From Aureimonas sp. AU20 (lineage in GTDB: Bacteria > Pseudomonadota > Alphaproteobacteria > Rhizobiales > Rhizobiaceae): a stretch of DNA of 64,000 nt. Position 1 is the first letter of the stretch; each line of letters begins with the position of its first letter. Location: contig NZ_CP006367.1 in NCBI RefSeq assembly GCF_001442755.1, positions 1,612,001-1,676,000 on the forward strand, read 5' to 3'. Positions 17,757-25,706 of this stretch are shown piece by piece. Under the pieces are notes generated by a model, which was given only the letters and a program-made list of their open reading frames with translations, did no database searches and had not been told where the DNA came from. A program made the translations under genes and the position numbers.

Positions 17757-18884
17757 TCAGAACTTGCCGCTGATCTTCATTTCCATGGACGAACGTGGTG
17801 AAGCGTTCTCCCAGATCGTCTTGTGCTCGATCCGGGCGCTCCAGTCCGGCGTGATGTCGGCGCGGATGCCGGGCGTGAAGGTGAGGCTGGCGAAGCCCGA
17901 GCGGCCGAAGACATCGTCCTGCCCGCGCATCTGCGCCTGCGACAGATCGCGGTTCAGCTCGACGCGAAAGCCCGGACGCAAGGAGAGGCCATAGGCCTTC
18001 ATCGTGTAGTCCGTGCGAAGGCCCGCGATCGCGGTCGCCTTGCTGGCGCCGACCGTCGCGCCGTTCAGCGCGGGCAGGAGATCGGCGCCGAGGCGCGAGA
18101 CCTGCGCGCGGCCATAAGGCGAGATCATCCAGGCGCCGCGACGGTGCTCGTAGCCGAAGGTGAGGGCGCCGAAGCCCTGGGCCAGCCCGCCGACAAAGGC
18201 GGGCGCGTCCAGGCTGCGGGCTTCCGCGAGGCGCGAGGCGCCCGCCACCACGTCCACGAAGGTGCGGGCGGTGGGGTGAAAACTGCCATAGGTGGCAAGG
18301 CTTAATGCGCTGACGGTGGAATCGCCGATACGCTGGTCGAGCCCCAGCGCCATGCCGAGCGAGGTGCGGTTGGACAGCGACAGGTCGAATCCGCCCGACA
18401 GGCCGGCGAGGCTCCGCCCGCCGTCGAGCATGCCCGATCCGTCGCGCCCCATCTCGACTTCGCCGGTTGTCCAGAGATTGAGCGCGGTCCGGCTCTCGGC
18501 GCTGCGGCGGATTTCCAGCGCGCGGCTTGGCGTCTCGCGCGCATTGAACTCCTCGCCGAGATAAAGGCTCGGCAAGACCGGCATGGGTACGGCGTCCAGA
18601 AAGGGCGCCAGCGTGCGGTCGGCGTCCGGCGCCGCGATGCGCAGCGTCAGGTCGAGATCGGTGTTGCGGGTCTGCTCGGGGTCGCGCACCTCCTCCATCC
18701 GCTCGCCCAGGCGCGCGATGGTGGCGGAGGCGAGATCGGCGGCAAGGCTTGTCGAGCCCTCCACCGTCTGCGCCGCGAAGCTCGGAGAGGCCGTAAGCAA
18801 AGCGCCTGCGAGGGCGAGGGCCGCGCTGTACGCCAGCCGGCGGGGCGATACGAAGACGGTCGAGCGTAAGGTGTCGGTCATCAA
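17757..18884 (-). CDS. Autotransporter-type outer-membrane beta-barrel protein without passenger
   Basis: A 375-residue protein with a long signal peptide (about residues 1-38, ending PSFAA), a short mature N-terminal region, and from about residue 135 a series of alternating amphipathic strands rich in Gly/Ser (LSGGFDLSLSNRTSLGMAL, FGALTFGYEHRRG) ending in a terminal Phe. This is the autotransporter beta-domain layout (PF03797-like), with the C-terminal aromatic used by the BAM machinery. The extracellular passenger is missing: only about 95 residues lie between signal and barrel. It is co-transcribed with the unknown protein downstream. A TTAA-N7-TTAA box lies about 115 nt upstream of its ATG. 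Confidence 0.75.
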   Translation of the reverse strand: MMTDTLRSTVFVSPRRLAYSAALALAGALLTASPSFAAQTVEGSTSLAADLASATIARLGERMEEVRDPEQTRNTDLDLTLRIAAPDADRTLAPFLDAVPMPVLPSLYLGEEFNARETPSRALEIRRSAESRTALNLWTTGEVEMGRDGSGMLDGGRSLAGLSGGFDLSLSNRTSLGMALGLDQRIGDSTVSALSLATYGSFHPTARTFVDVVAGASRLAEARSLDAPAFVGGLAQGFGALTFGYEHRRGAWMISPYGRAQVSRLGADLLPALNGATVGASKATAIAGLRTDYTMKAYGLSLRPGFRVELNRDLSQAQMRGQDDVFGRSGFASLTFTPGIRADITPDWSARIEHKTIWENASPRSSMEMKISGKF

Positions 18885-18998
18885 CCGCTCCCTTGCGTTT
18901 CGATAGAGGGTATTTATCGCAGCGCAATATGGCGCAAGGCTGGCAGACGCGGAACCCTCAAGCGTGGGACTCAGCCATGCGGCACGGGCGGGCCGGTT

Positions 18999-19013
18999 TT
19001 AAGTCTTTGTTAA
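18999..19013. promoter_or_regulatory. Candidate CtrA-binding box (TTAA-N7-TTAA)
   Basis: TTAAGTCTTTGTTAA fits the full CtrA consensus known from Caulobacter and Rhizobiales. It lies between the 2-hydroxyacid dehydrogenase stop and the beta-barrel gene, about 115 nt upstream of the latter's start (minus strand). Confidence 0.5.
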
Positions 19014-19041
19014 CCCATCGAAACCCGGCCGCGCCCCTCGC

Positions 19042-20022
19042 TTAAGGACGGCGGGTCAAGCCCGCCTTGGCGCTTTCCGGTACGGGCGTTTCCAGCGCTT
19101 CGCCCGCGAACCATCGGCTCAGATTGTCCGCCACCAGATTGCCCATGAGAATGCGGGTGTCGCGTGAGGCCGAGGCGACATGGGGCAGGAGCACGGTGTT
19201 GGAGAGACGGCGCAAGCGCTCGGGAATCCGGGGCTCGTCTGCGAAGACGTCGAGCCCAGCAGCGGCGATCGTGCCCTGTTCCAGTGCCTCGATCAGCGCC
19301 GCCTCGTCCACGGTCGAGCCGCGCCCGATATTGACCAGAATGCCGTCCGGCCCCAGCGCGCGCAGGATTTCGGCGTCGATCGCCTTGTCCGTCGAGGCCC
19401 CGCCCGGCGCAACGTTGAGGAGAATGTCGGAGGCCTGCGCCAGCGCCGTGAGGTTCGCGTCGTAGGGATAGCCAACATCGCCCCGCTGCGAGCGGTTGTG
19501 GTAGCGAATGTCGACGCCGAAGCCTTCCAGGCGCTTGGCGATGGCAAGGCCGATCCGGCCGAGACCCATGATGCCGACCGTCTTGCCACGCAGGGAGAAG
19601 CGGGTGAGGGGATAGGGTCCCTTGTGCTCCCATTCGCCGGAGCGGGCATGGGCCTCCGCCTGGGGCAGCTCACGCACCACCATGAGAAGGAGCGCGACGG
19701 CCGTGTCGGCGACTTCGTCGGTCAGAACATCCGGCGTATTGGTGACGGCGATGCCGCGCCTGGCCGCATGGGCGGCGTCCACCCCGTCATAGCCGACGCC
19801 GAAATGACCGACGATCTCCAGCGCCGGCAGGGCGTCCATCGCCTCGTTCGGCAGATGGCCGGCGACGGCCACGGCCTTCACCGCGCCGCGCTCGCCCTCG
19901 CTCAACTCCGACAGATCGCGCGATTTGAGATGGCGGACCGTGAAGCGGCGTTCGAGTTCGGCCAGACCATCCGCATTGTAGGGGCCGAAGACGAGAACGG
20001 GAGGCTTCGTGTCGGAGAGCAA
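19042..20022 (-). CDS. D-isomer-specific 2-hydroxyacid dehydrogenase (glyoxylate/hydroxypyruvate reductase-like)
   Basis: A 326-residue NAD(P)-dependent enzyme. The dinucleotide motif is GIMGLGRIG near residue 150, and the catalytic Arg, Glu and His lie in NIGRGS, FADEPR and LLPHVAS in the usual order. The residues around HNRSQRG suggest NADP(H) preference, as in glyoxylate/hydroxypyruvate reductases. Translation appears to start at TTG 20022, with AAAGGA 8 nt upstream. It follows the LacI regulator gene by 13 nt in the same direction, so the regulator probably controls its own operon. The physiological substrate is likely a 2-keto acid from sugar-acid breakdown; this is inference. Confidence 0.9.
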   Translation of the reverse strand: MLSDTKPPVLVFGPYNADGLAELERRFTVRHLKSRDLSELSEGERGAVKAVAVAGHLPNEAMDALPALEIVGHFGVGYDGVDAAHAARRGIAVTNTPDVLTDEVADTAVALLLMVVRELPQAEAHARSGEWEHKGPYPLTRFSLRGKTVGIMGLGRIGLAIAKRLEGFGVDIRYHNRSQRGDVGYPYDANLTALAQASDILLNVAPGGASTDKAIDAEILRALGPDGILVNIGRGSTVDEAALIEALEQGTIAAAGLDVFADEPRIPERLRRLSNTVLLPHVASASRDTRILMGNLVADNLSRWFAGEALETPVPESAKAGLTRRP

Positions 20023-20035
20023 GGCTTGGGTCCTT

Positions 20036-21070
20036 TCAGGACTTGGTGAGATCGGTACCGAGCGACAGCCGGCTGGAGCGACGGATACGGAGCTCGGGCT
20101 TGATGAGTTCCACTCGCTCCACGGCCGGCTCGCCGTTCAGCCGGGCGAGGAGGGCGCCCGCGGCCCGCTCGCCGACCTCGCTCTGGCCGTTGGAAACGGT
20201 GGTGAGCGGAGGCATGGCGATGGCCGCCTCGTCGATATCGTCATAGCCGCAGACGGCGATGTCGACCCCCGGCCGCAAGCCGGCGCGCGACAGGCCGTAC
20301 ATGAGGCCGAGCGCCACGAGATCGGAAAAGCAGACCACGGCGTCCGGCCGGTCCGGCAGCGCCAGAAAGTCCCGCGCCGCGTCGAAGCCGGAATGACGCG
20401 AGCGCGGCCCCCTGATCCACCATTCCGGCCGCACTTCCAGGCCGGCCTCTTCCAGCGCGTTCTGGTAGCCGCGTTGGCGGTCGCGCCCGGTCGAGGTCTG
20501 GTCGGTGCCGCCGATCAGCGCGATCTTGCGATGCCCTTCCTCGATGAGATGGCGCACCACGAGAGACATGCCGTAGGTGTCGTCGCCTCGGAAGGAGGTG
20601 ACGCCCGAACCCTCGACGGTGCGGGCGATCAGCGTCACCGGCAGGTCGTTGGTCTCGGCCAGATGAATGTCGGAGGGCGGCGTGCCGATGGCGGGCGAGA
20701 GGATCAGCCCGTCGGCGCCGAGCTGCAGCAGCGTGTCGAGAAAGGCGCGCTGCTTGGCGAGGTCGTCGTAATGGTTGCAGAGAATGAAGGTCTGGCGATG
20801 GCGGCCGAGCTCGTCCTCCACCGACTTCAGGATCTCGCCGTAGAACGGGTTCATGATGTCGTGGACGCAGACGCCGACGATGCCCGACTTGGAGGTGCGA
20901 AGGCTGGCCGCGCGTCGGTTGTAGATATAGCCGGACTGCCGCGCCTCTTCCTTGATGCGCTCGCGCGTCGCTTCCGCCACGAGCGGGCTGTCGCGCAGGG
21001 CCAGCGAGACCGTGGCCGTTGAAAGGCCGAGCGCTTCGGCGATCGTCGATAATTTGACCTTTTGAGCCAC
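20036..21070 (-). CDS. LacI family transcriptional regulator
   Basis: A 344-residue regulator with the N-terminal LacI helix-turn-helix and hinge (LSTIAEALGLSTATVSLAL, then a hinge ending RRAASLRTSKSG) followed by a periplasmic-binding-protein-like effector domain (blocks CVHDIMNPFYGEILKSVE and GTPPSDIHLAE). It starts at GTG 21070. It is the first gene of a two-gene operon with the 2-hydroxyacid dehydrogenase and therefore probably senses a sugar or sugar acid. No obvious palindromic operator was recognised upstream, though 21071-21191 is the place to look. Confidence 0.93.
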   Translation of the reverse strand: MAQKVKLSTIAEALGLSTATVSLALRDSPLVAEATRERIKEEARQSGYIYNRRAASLRTSKSGIVGVCVHDIMNPFYGEILKSVEDELGRHRQTFILCNHYDDLAKQRAFLDTLLQLGADGLILSPAIGTPPSDIHLAETNDLPVTLIARTVEGSGVTSFRGDDTYGMSLVVRHLIEEGHRKIALIGGTDQTSTGRDRQRGYQNALEEAGLEVRPEWWIRGPRSRHSGFDAARDFLALPDRPDAVVCFSDLVALGLMYGLSRAGLRPGVDIAVCGYDDIDEAAIAMPPLTTVSNGQSEVGERAAGALLARLNGEPAVERVELIKPELRIRRSSRLSLGTDLTKS

Positions 21071-21191
21071 CTATACGCCGTTCCGCATCCGTCCGGTTGT
21101 CCTTGGCCTAAGGGTTTAAGGACTGGCCGAGCCCGGCGCAACAGGAGCCGGCGGGAAGCTGCGCAGCGGCGGGGCGGATGCGCCGGGCGCG

Positions 21192-21656
21192 CTAATCCTC
21201 GGTTTCCGCCAGATCGACGCCGTCCGGCGTGCCGAGATTGCGCTCGATGCGGCGCAGGAGCTTGCGCAGGGTCTTGCGCTGCTTGGCCGAAAGGCCGGCG
21301 AAGGCCTGGCGCTCGGTCTCGACCTGCGCGCGGCGCACGCCCTCCACCAGCGATTCGCCCCGTTCGGTCAGATGCACCGTGCTGCCGCGCCGCTCGGCCG
21401 TGCCCGCGCGCTTTTCCACGAGATCCTGCGCGGCGAGGCGGCCGATGGTCTTGGTGACGGTGGGCGGGCGCACCGACAGTTTCTCGGCGAGATCGCGCAA
21501 GGTCAGGCCGCGATCCTCCGCAATGGCGAGAAGCGCGGCGTCCTGGCCGGGATGAAGGCCTTCTCCGGCCAGCCGAACGGAAAGCGTGGTGCGGGCGGCG
21601 CGCGAGGCGAGCGTCAACTGGCTGAGAAGTTTCCGCTTGTTCTTCTTTCCCCTCAT
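21192..21656 (-). CDS. MarR family transcriptional regulator
   Basis: A 154-residue winged-helix regulator. The recognition segment is GLTLRDLAEKLSVRPPTVTKTI followed by the wing EKRAGTAERRGSTVHLTERG, the classic MarR pattern with Asp/Arg-type wing residues. ATG 21656 is preferred because GGGAG lies 6 nt upstream; the frame is open to 21692. The N-terminus is Lys/Arg rich (MRGKKNKRK). It is divergent from the creatininase-CobW-WD40 operon, with a 145-nt shared region, so it may regulate that operon; this is inference from position. Confidence 0.9.
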   Translation of the reverse strand: MRGKKNKRKLLSQLTLASRAARTTLSVRLAGEGLHPGQDAALLAIAEDRGLTLRDLAEKLSVRPPTVTKTIGRLAAQDLVEKRAGTAERRGSTVHLTERGESLVEGVRRAQVETERQAFAGLSAKQRKTLRKLLRRIERNLGTPDGVDLAETED

Positions 21657-21801
21657 GCCGCTCCCTTGCTTGGCAGGTGTAACGGGCAGCATGGACCGGA
21701 GCCCCTGTCATAGTCCATCGCAAACCCGAGCCGGCGCCAGTTTGCAGGCCAAACCCAAGGGGCTTAAGACCCGAGGCGAGGTTCAATCAGGGAAGGCCGC
21801 C

Positions 21802-22650
21802 ATGCCGACGCTCGCCCAGCGCTACGAGGAGAACACCACGGCCGATCTGGCGGCGCTGGGCCCCGCGCTGGCGCGCGCCGTCGCCGTGGTGCCGCTGGCT
21901 GCAATCGAGCAGCACGGGGCGCATCTGCCGCTCGGCACGGACGCGATCATCGCCGATGCCATGGTGGAGCGGGTTCTGGCGCGCCTGCCCGAAACGCTCG
22001 CCGCCACAGTCCTGCCGGTGCAGCGGATCGGCACTTCGCACGAGCATGGAAGCTTTCCCGGTACGCTGTCCTTGGACTGGCGCACGGGCGCGGAAACGCT
22101 GCTGCGCATCGGCGAGGGGCTGGCGCGCGCAGGCTTTCAGCGCATGTGCTTCGTGTCCTCGCATGGCGGCAACACGCAGGTGATGGAACTGGCCGCACTG
22201 GATCTTCGCCGGCGCTTCGGCCTCCTCTGCGCCACCGCAGGCTGGCAGCGATTCGGTCTGCCGGACGGGCTCGTCCCGGAGGCGGAGCGGGCGGTCGGCA
22301 TTCACGGCGGCGCGGTGGAAACGGCGCTCATGCTGGCCTTCCGGCCGGACCTCGTGCGGGCGCAAAGCGTTGCCGACCAGCCGTCGCGCCAGAGCGATAT
22401 GGCTCTGGAGCTGCGGCATCTCAGAGCCCACGGCAGACTCGGCTTCGGCTGGCTGGCGGAGGATCTCAATCCCGTCGGCACCGTGGGCGACGCCCGGCTG
22501 GCCTCGGCGGCGATGGGCGAGGCGATTGCCGACCATCAGGCGCGGGGCTTCGTGGAATTCCTTGGCGACATCGCCCGCTTCGATCTTGGCGCGGGGCTCG
22601 TGCAATCGCCACGAGGCGGGACTATATCGGGCGGACCTGTCATGGAGTGA
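21802..22650 (+). CDS. Creatininase family amidohydrolase
   Basis: A 282-residue protein of the creatininase/mycofactocin MftE-like family, metal-dependent (Zn/Fe/Mn) amidohydrolases. Metal-binding blocks are IEQHGAHLPLGTDAI (Glu, His, Asp), FVSSHGGNTQVME, and GIHGGAVETALML, where the usual HAG-type motif is HGG. The start is ATG 21802, with GGAAGG 5-10 nt upstream; an extension to 21586 overlaps the divergent MarR gene and is not used. The next gene, a CobW metallochaperone, starts 5 nt after its stop. Members act on creatinine, formamidopyrimidines or peptides, so the substrate is open. Confidence 0.88.
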   Translation: MPTLAQRYEENTTADLAALGPALARAVAVVPLAAIEQHGAHLPLGTDAIIADAMVERVLARLPETLAATVLPVQRIGTSHEHGSFPGTLSLDWRTGAETLLRIGEGLARAGFQRMCFVSSHGGNTQVMELAALDLRRRFGLLCATAGWQRFGLPDGLVPEAERAVGIHGGAVETALMLAFRPDLVRAQSVADQPSRQSDMALELRHLRAHGRLGFGWLAEDLNPVGTVGDARLASAAMGEAIADHQARGFVEFLGDIARFDLGAGLVQSPRGGTISGGPVME

Positions 22651-22655
22651 CCCCG

Positions 22656-23819
22656 ATGTCCGACTCTGCTCGCGGCTCCGAAAACCAGATTCCCGTCACC
22701 GTTCTCACCGGCTATCTCGGCTCCGGCAAGACGACGCTGCTCAACCGGATTCTCTCCGAGAACCACGGCCAGCGCTACGCCGTGATCGTGAATGAGTTCG
22801 GCGAGATCGGCATCGACAACGACCTCATCGTCGAGACCGACGAAGAGATCTACGAGATGAACAACGGCTGCATCTGTTGCACCGTGCGCGGCGATCTCGT
22901 GCGGGTGGTGGAGAATCTGACCAAGCGCCCCGGCCGGTTCGACGCGATCATCGTGGAGACGACGGGCCTCGCCGACCCCGTGCCCGTGGCTCAGACCTTC
23001 TTCATGGACGAGGACGTGCGCGCCAAGACGCGGCTCGACGCCGTGGTGGCGCTGGTGGACGCCAAGCACCTGCCGCTGCGCCTAAAGGATTCGCGCGAGG
23101 CCGAGGATCAGATCGCCTTCGCCGACGTCGTGCTTCTCAACAAGACCGACCTCGTCACGCCGGAAGAGCTGGCACGCGTCGAGGCGACGGTTCGCGCCAT
23201 CAACCCGCATGCCGTGATCCATCGCAGCGAGCGCTCCGCGATCGACCCGCGCCGCGTGCTGGGGCAGGGCGCCTTCGACCTGAAGCGCGTGCTCGATCAG
23301 GATCCGGAATTCCTTGAGGAAGCCGCCCACGCGCATGACGACCATGTCTGCGGCCCCGACTGCGACCACGACCACCATCATCACGACCATAGCCATGGTC
23401 ACGACCACCATGCCCACGGCCATGACGACCATGCGCATCACGACCATGGTCACGATCACCACGACCATCATCATCATGGCGAGGCTTCGCCGATCCACGA
23501 CGTGACGGTGATTTCGGTTTCGCTGCGCGGCGGCGAGGTGGACCAGCGCAAGTTCTTCCCCTGGATCCAGAACCTGACGCAGACCGAAGGGCCGAACATC
23601 CTGCGCCTCAAGGGCATCATGGCCTTTGCCGGCGATCCCGATCGCTATGTCGTGCAGGGCGTCCACATGATCATCGAGGGCGACCACCAGCGCGCCTGGC
23701 GCGAGGGCGAGGCGCGCGAAAGCCGGCTCGTCTTCATCGGGCGCGAGCTCGACGCCAAGCGTCTGGAGCGCGAGTTCCAGGCGTGCCTCGCCAAGTCCAG
23801 CGAGGCAGTCGGCGCCTGA
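22656..23819 (+). CDS. CobW/COG0523 family GTPase with His-rich metal-binding loop
   Basis: A 387-residue G3E-family GTPase, probably a zinc (or other metal) chaperone. The P-loop is GYLGSGKTT (residues 19-27), the metal-binding C-x-C-C is C72-I-C74-C75 within GCICCTVRG, the guanine-specificity motif is NKTD, and a CobW_C domain follows (from about residue 285). Residues about 225-276 form a low-complexity loop with roughly 26 His plus Asp and two Cys (CGPDC), typical of zinc-buffering COG0523 members. It starts 5 nt after the creatininase gene, and its stop overlaps the start of the WD40 gene (TGATG), so all three are coupled. A Zur regulator is encoded about 18 kb away, but no Zur box was recognised here. 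Confidence 0.92.
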   Translation: MSDSARGSENQIPVTVLTGYLGSGKTTLLNRILSENHGQRYAVIVNEFGEIGIDNDLIVETDEEIYEMNNGCICCTVRGDLVRVVENLTKRPGRFDAIIVETTGLADPVPVAQTFFMDEDVRAKTRLDAVVALVDAKHLPLRLKDSREAEDQIAFADVVLLNKTDLVTPEELARVEATVRAINPHAVIHRSERSAIDPRRVLGQGAFDLKRVLDQDPEFLEEAAHAHDDHVCGPDCDHDHHHHDHSHGHDHHAHGHDDHAHHDHGHDHHDHHHHGEASPIHDVTVISVSLRGGEVDQRKFFPWIQNLTQTEGPNILRLKGIMAFAGDPDRYVVQGVHMIIEGDHQRAWREGEARESRLVFIGRELDAKRLEREFQACLAKSSEAVGA

Positions 23820-24796
23820 TGCCGCAGGTCGTTCCCTATAGCTTCGACAATCATGTCGAGACGGCGCTTTTCCTGGGGGAAGCGCCGGTCTTCGCCCTGT
23901 CCGATGGCACGGTGCGCTTTCCCGCCGGCGGTGAGCGGGTGGTGGAGGCGCACAAGGGCGGCCTCGTCACCGCCCGGTTCGACCCGTTCTCCAACCGCCT
24001 GCTGACGGGCGGGGAGGACGGGCGCGTCGTGTCCATCCTGCCCGATGCCGGCCAAGCCGAACTCGGCTCGGCCGGGCGCAAGTGGGTTACGGCCGTTGCC
24101 GGCGGGCCGGGCGGCGCGCTCGGCTTTGCCGCCGGCCGCTCGGCCTTCGTGCGCGAGGCCAAGGGGCCGGTGCGCGAATTCGCCCACCCGCGCACGGTGG
24201 AGGATGTCGCCTTCGCGCCCAAGGGCCTCCGGCTCGCGACCGCGCGCTATGACGGCGCCAATCTCTACTTCGCCGGCACCGATGCCAAGCCGCAGGAACT
24301 GGAATGGAAGGGGCCGCATTCCGACGTCTTCTTCTCGCCGGACGGCCGCTTCCTCGTCACCGTGATGCAAGAGAACGCCCTGCATGGCTGGCGGCTGGAA
24401 GACGGCAAGCACATGCGCATGACCGGCTATCCAGCCAAGGTGAAGAGCTGGTCCTGGTCCGCCAAGGGGAAGTTCCTGGCCACCTCCGGCGCCCCGGCGG
24501 CGATTCTCTGGCCTTTCTCGGCCAAGGACGGGCCGATGAACAAGGCGCCGCTGGAACTCGGCACGCGCGGCGACACGATGGTGACCGCCGTCGCCTGCCA
24601 CCCGACCGACGACATCGTGGCGATCGGTTATGCCGACGGCATGATCCTCGCCGTGCGCATCGCCGACTCGAAGGAAGCGCTCTTGCGGCGCGGCGGTTCG
24701 GGCGTGGTGCGAACGCTCGGCTGGGACGCGAAGGGCCGCTTTCTCGCTTTCGGTTCGGACAGCGGCGACGCGGGCGTCATCGACATCGCAGGCTAA
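23819..24796 (+). CDS. WD40 repeat protein
   Basis: A 325-residue soluble beta-propeller with about seven WD40-like repeats. Recurrent elements include GGLVTARFDPFSNRLLTGGEDG, VEDVAFAPKGLRLATARYDG, and WSWSAKGKFLATSGAPAAILWPF. There is no signal peptide. Its ATG overlaps the CobW stop (TGATG), so it is made together with the metallochaperone. In Rhizobiales a WD40 protein beside a COG0523 GTPase recurs, as far as I recall, suggesting a scaffold for metal delivery; that function is inference. It ends 4 nt before a strong terminator. Confidence 0.9.
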   Translation: MPQVVPYSFDNHVETALFLGEAPVFALSDGTVRFPAGGERVVEAHKGGLVTARFDPFSNRLLTGGEDGRVVSILPDAGQAELGSAGRKWVTAVAGGPGGALGFAAGRSAFVREAKGPVREFAHPRTVEDVAFAPKGLRLATARYDGANLYFAGTDAKPQELEWKGPHSDVFFSPDGRFLVTVMQENALHGWRLEDGKHMRMTGYPAKVKSWSWSAKGKFLATSGAPAAILWPFSAKDGPMNKAPLELGTRGDTMVTAVACHPTDDIVAIGYADGMILAVRIADSKEALLRRGGSGVVRTLGWDAKGRFLAFGSDSGDAGVIDIAG

Positions 24797-24800
24797 TGCC

Positions 24801-24836
24801 AAACCCGCCGAGGCTGACCTCGGCGGGTTTGCTTTA
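24801..24836 (+). terminator. Rho-independent terminator after the CobW-WD40 operon
   Basis: AAACCCGCCGAGG, loop CTGA, CCTCGGCGGGTTT, then GCTTT. A perfect 13-bp stem directly after the operon; it could also serve the convergent GNAT gene. Confidence 0.85.
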
Positions 24837-24862
24837 ATCCGGCAGCGTCTGGGCCTCTGGTC

Positions 24863-25453
24863 TCAGGCCGCGGCGGCAAGGTCGCCGGCCGCGCTCTCCC
24901 GCCCCGTCGGCACGATCAGCCCGGCCGCTTGGCGCAGGGCGCCCCGTTCGAGTTCCAACCCCAGCAGCCGATGCCGCTCGAACGGGCCGGGCATGACGAG
25001 GCCGGCGGCGTGCTCGGCGCAGAAGCCGAAGCGCTCGTAGTAGGGCGCATCGCCCACCAGAACGATCGCCTTGTGACCGCGAAAGGCGGCCTCCGCCACG
25101 GCGCGGCGCATCAGGCTAGCGCCGATGCCCAATCCTTCGAAACCAGGCAGGACCGCCAGCGGGCCGAGCAGAAGCGCGGCGACGGGCGCGCCGTCCCGCA
25201 CACCGGCGGCGACGTTCCACAGGCGAACCGTGCCGACCAGCGCGCCGTCCTCGCTCTCCGCCACTAGCGACAGGCCGCTTGCGGGCAGCCGGCCGCGCCG
25301 GATCGCTTCGGACGATTTGCGCGTGCGCCCGGTGCCCATGGCCGCGTCCAGCAGGGCTTCGCGCGCCGTCAGGTCCGCCGCCGTTTCAGCGCGCAGATGC
25401 ACCTCCGCTCGGGCGCGGAGAAGTTCGAACAGGGAAACGGGACGCGCGGCCAT
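24863..25453 (-). CDS. GNAT family N-acetyltransferase (YhbS-like)
   Basis: A 196-residue acetyltransferase resembling YhbS. After an N-terminal helical segment come GTVRLWNVAAG, the strand ALLLGPLAVLPGFEGLGIGASLMRRA split across the acetyl-CoA pyrophosphate loop (E/G-x-G-I-G-A), and the late YYERFGF block with a catalytic-type Tyr pair. The substrate is unknown. It faces the CobW-WD40 operon tail to tail. The region 25454-25706 on its upstream side holds no further gene that I can support. Confidence 0.85.
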   Translation of the reverse strand: MAARPVSLFELLRARAEVHLRAETAADLTAREALLDAAMGTGRTRKSSEAIRRGRLPASGLSLVAESEDGALVGTVRLWNVAAGVRDGAPVAALLLGPLAVLPGFEGLGIGASLMRRAVAEAAFRGHKAIVLVGDAPYYERFGFCAEHAAGLVMPGPFERHRLLGLELERGALRQAAGLIVPTGRESAAGDLAAAA

Positions 25454-25706
25454 GGGGCGATCCTCGAAACGGGGGACGAACGAACTCGCGCCTCAGTCGA
25501 AGACCGACGCGCGCGGGAGCGAAAGCGACCGGCCGGGGCTTGAGAGCACCGGCCAGACCAGAAACGTGCAAAAGAAAAGGCGAGGCCAGGGGCGGCCTCG
25601 TCGCCATCGGTTCGGCCCCAACACCTGCGCCCTGGAAAGGGCGACCGGCGCGGGGCTCGGTTTCTTGGAGTCGGTGTCGGCGCCTTTTACGGCGCCGCCA
25701 TCACGA

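Noticed and set aside
17122..18927. 601-codon minus-strand frame covering the beta-barrel and the unknown gene
   Set aside because: It is a different frame of the same strand. The product is Arg/Pro/Gly rich and has no signal or strand pattern, unlike the beta-barrel frame.
23329..23480. Repetitive CATGACCAC-like DNA, possible tandem repeat or array
   Set aside because: It is the His/Asp-rich loop of the CobW GTPase, in frame. Units are irregular and there are no spacers, so it is not a CRISPR array or a mobile repeat.
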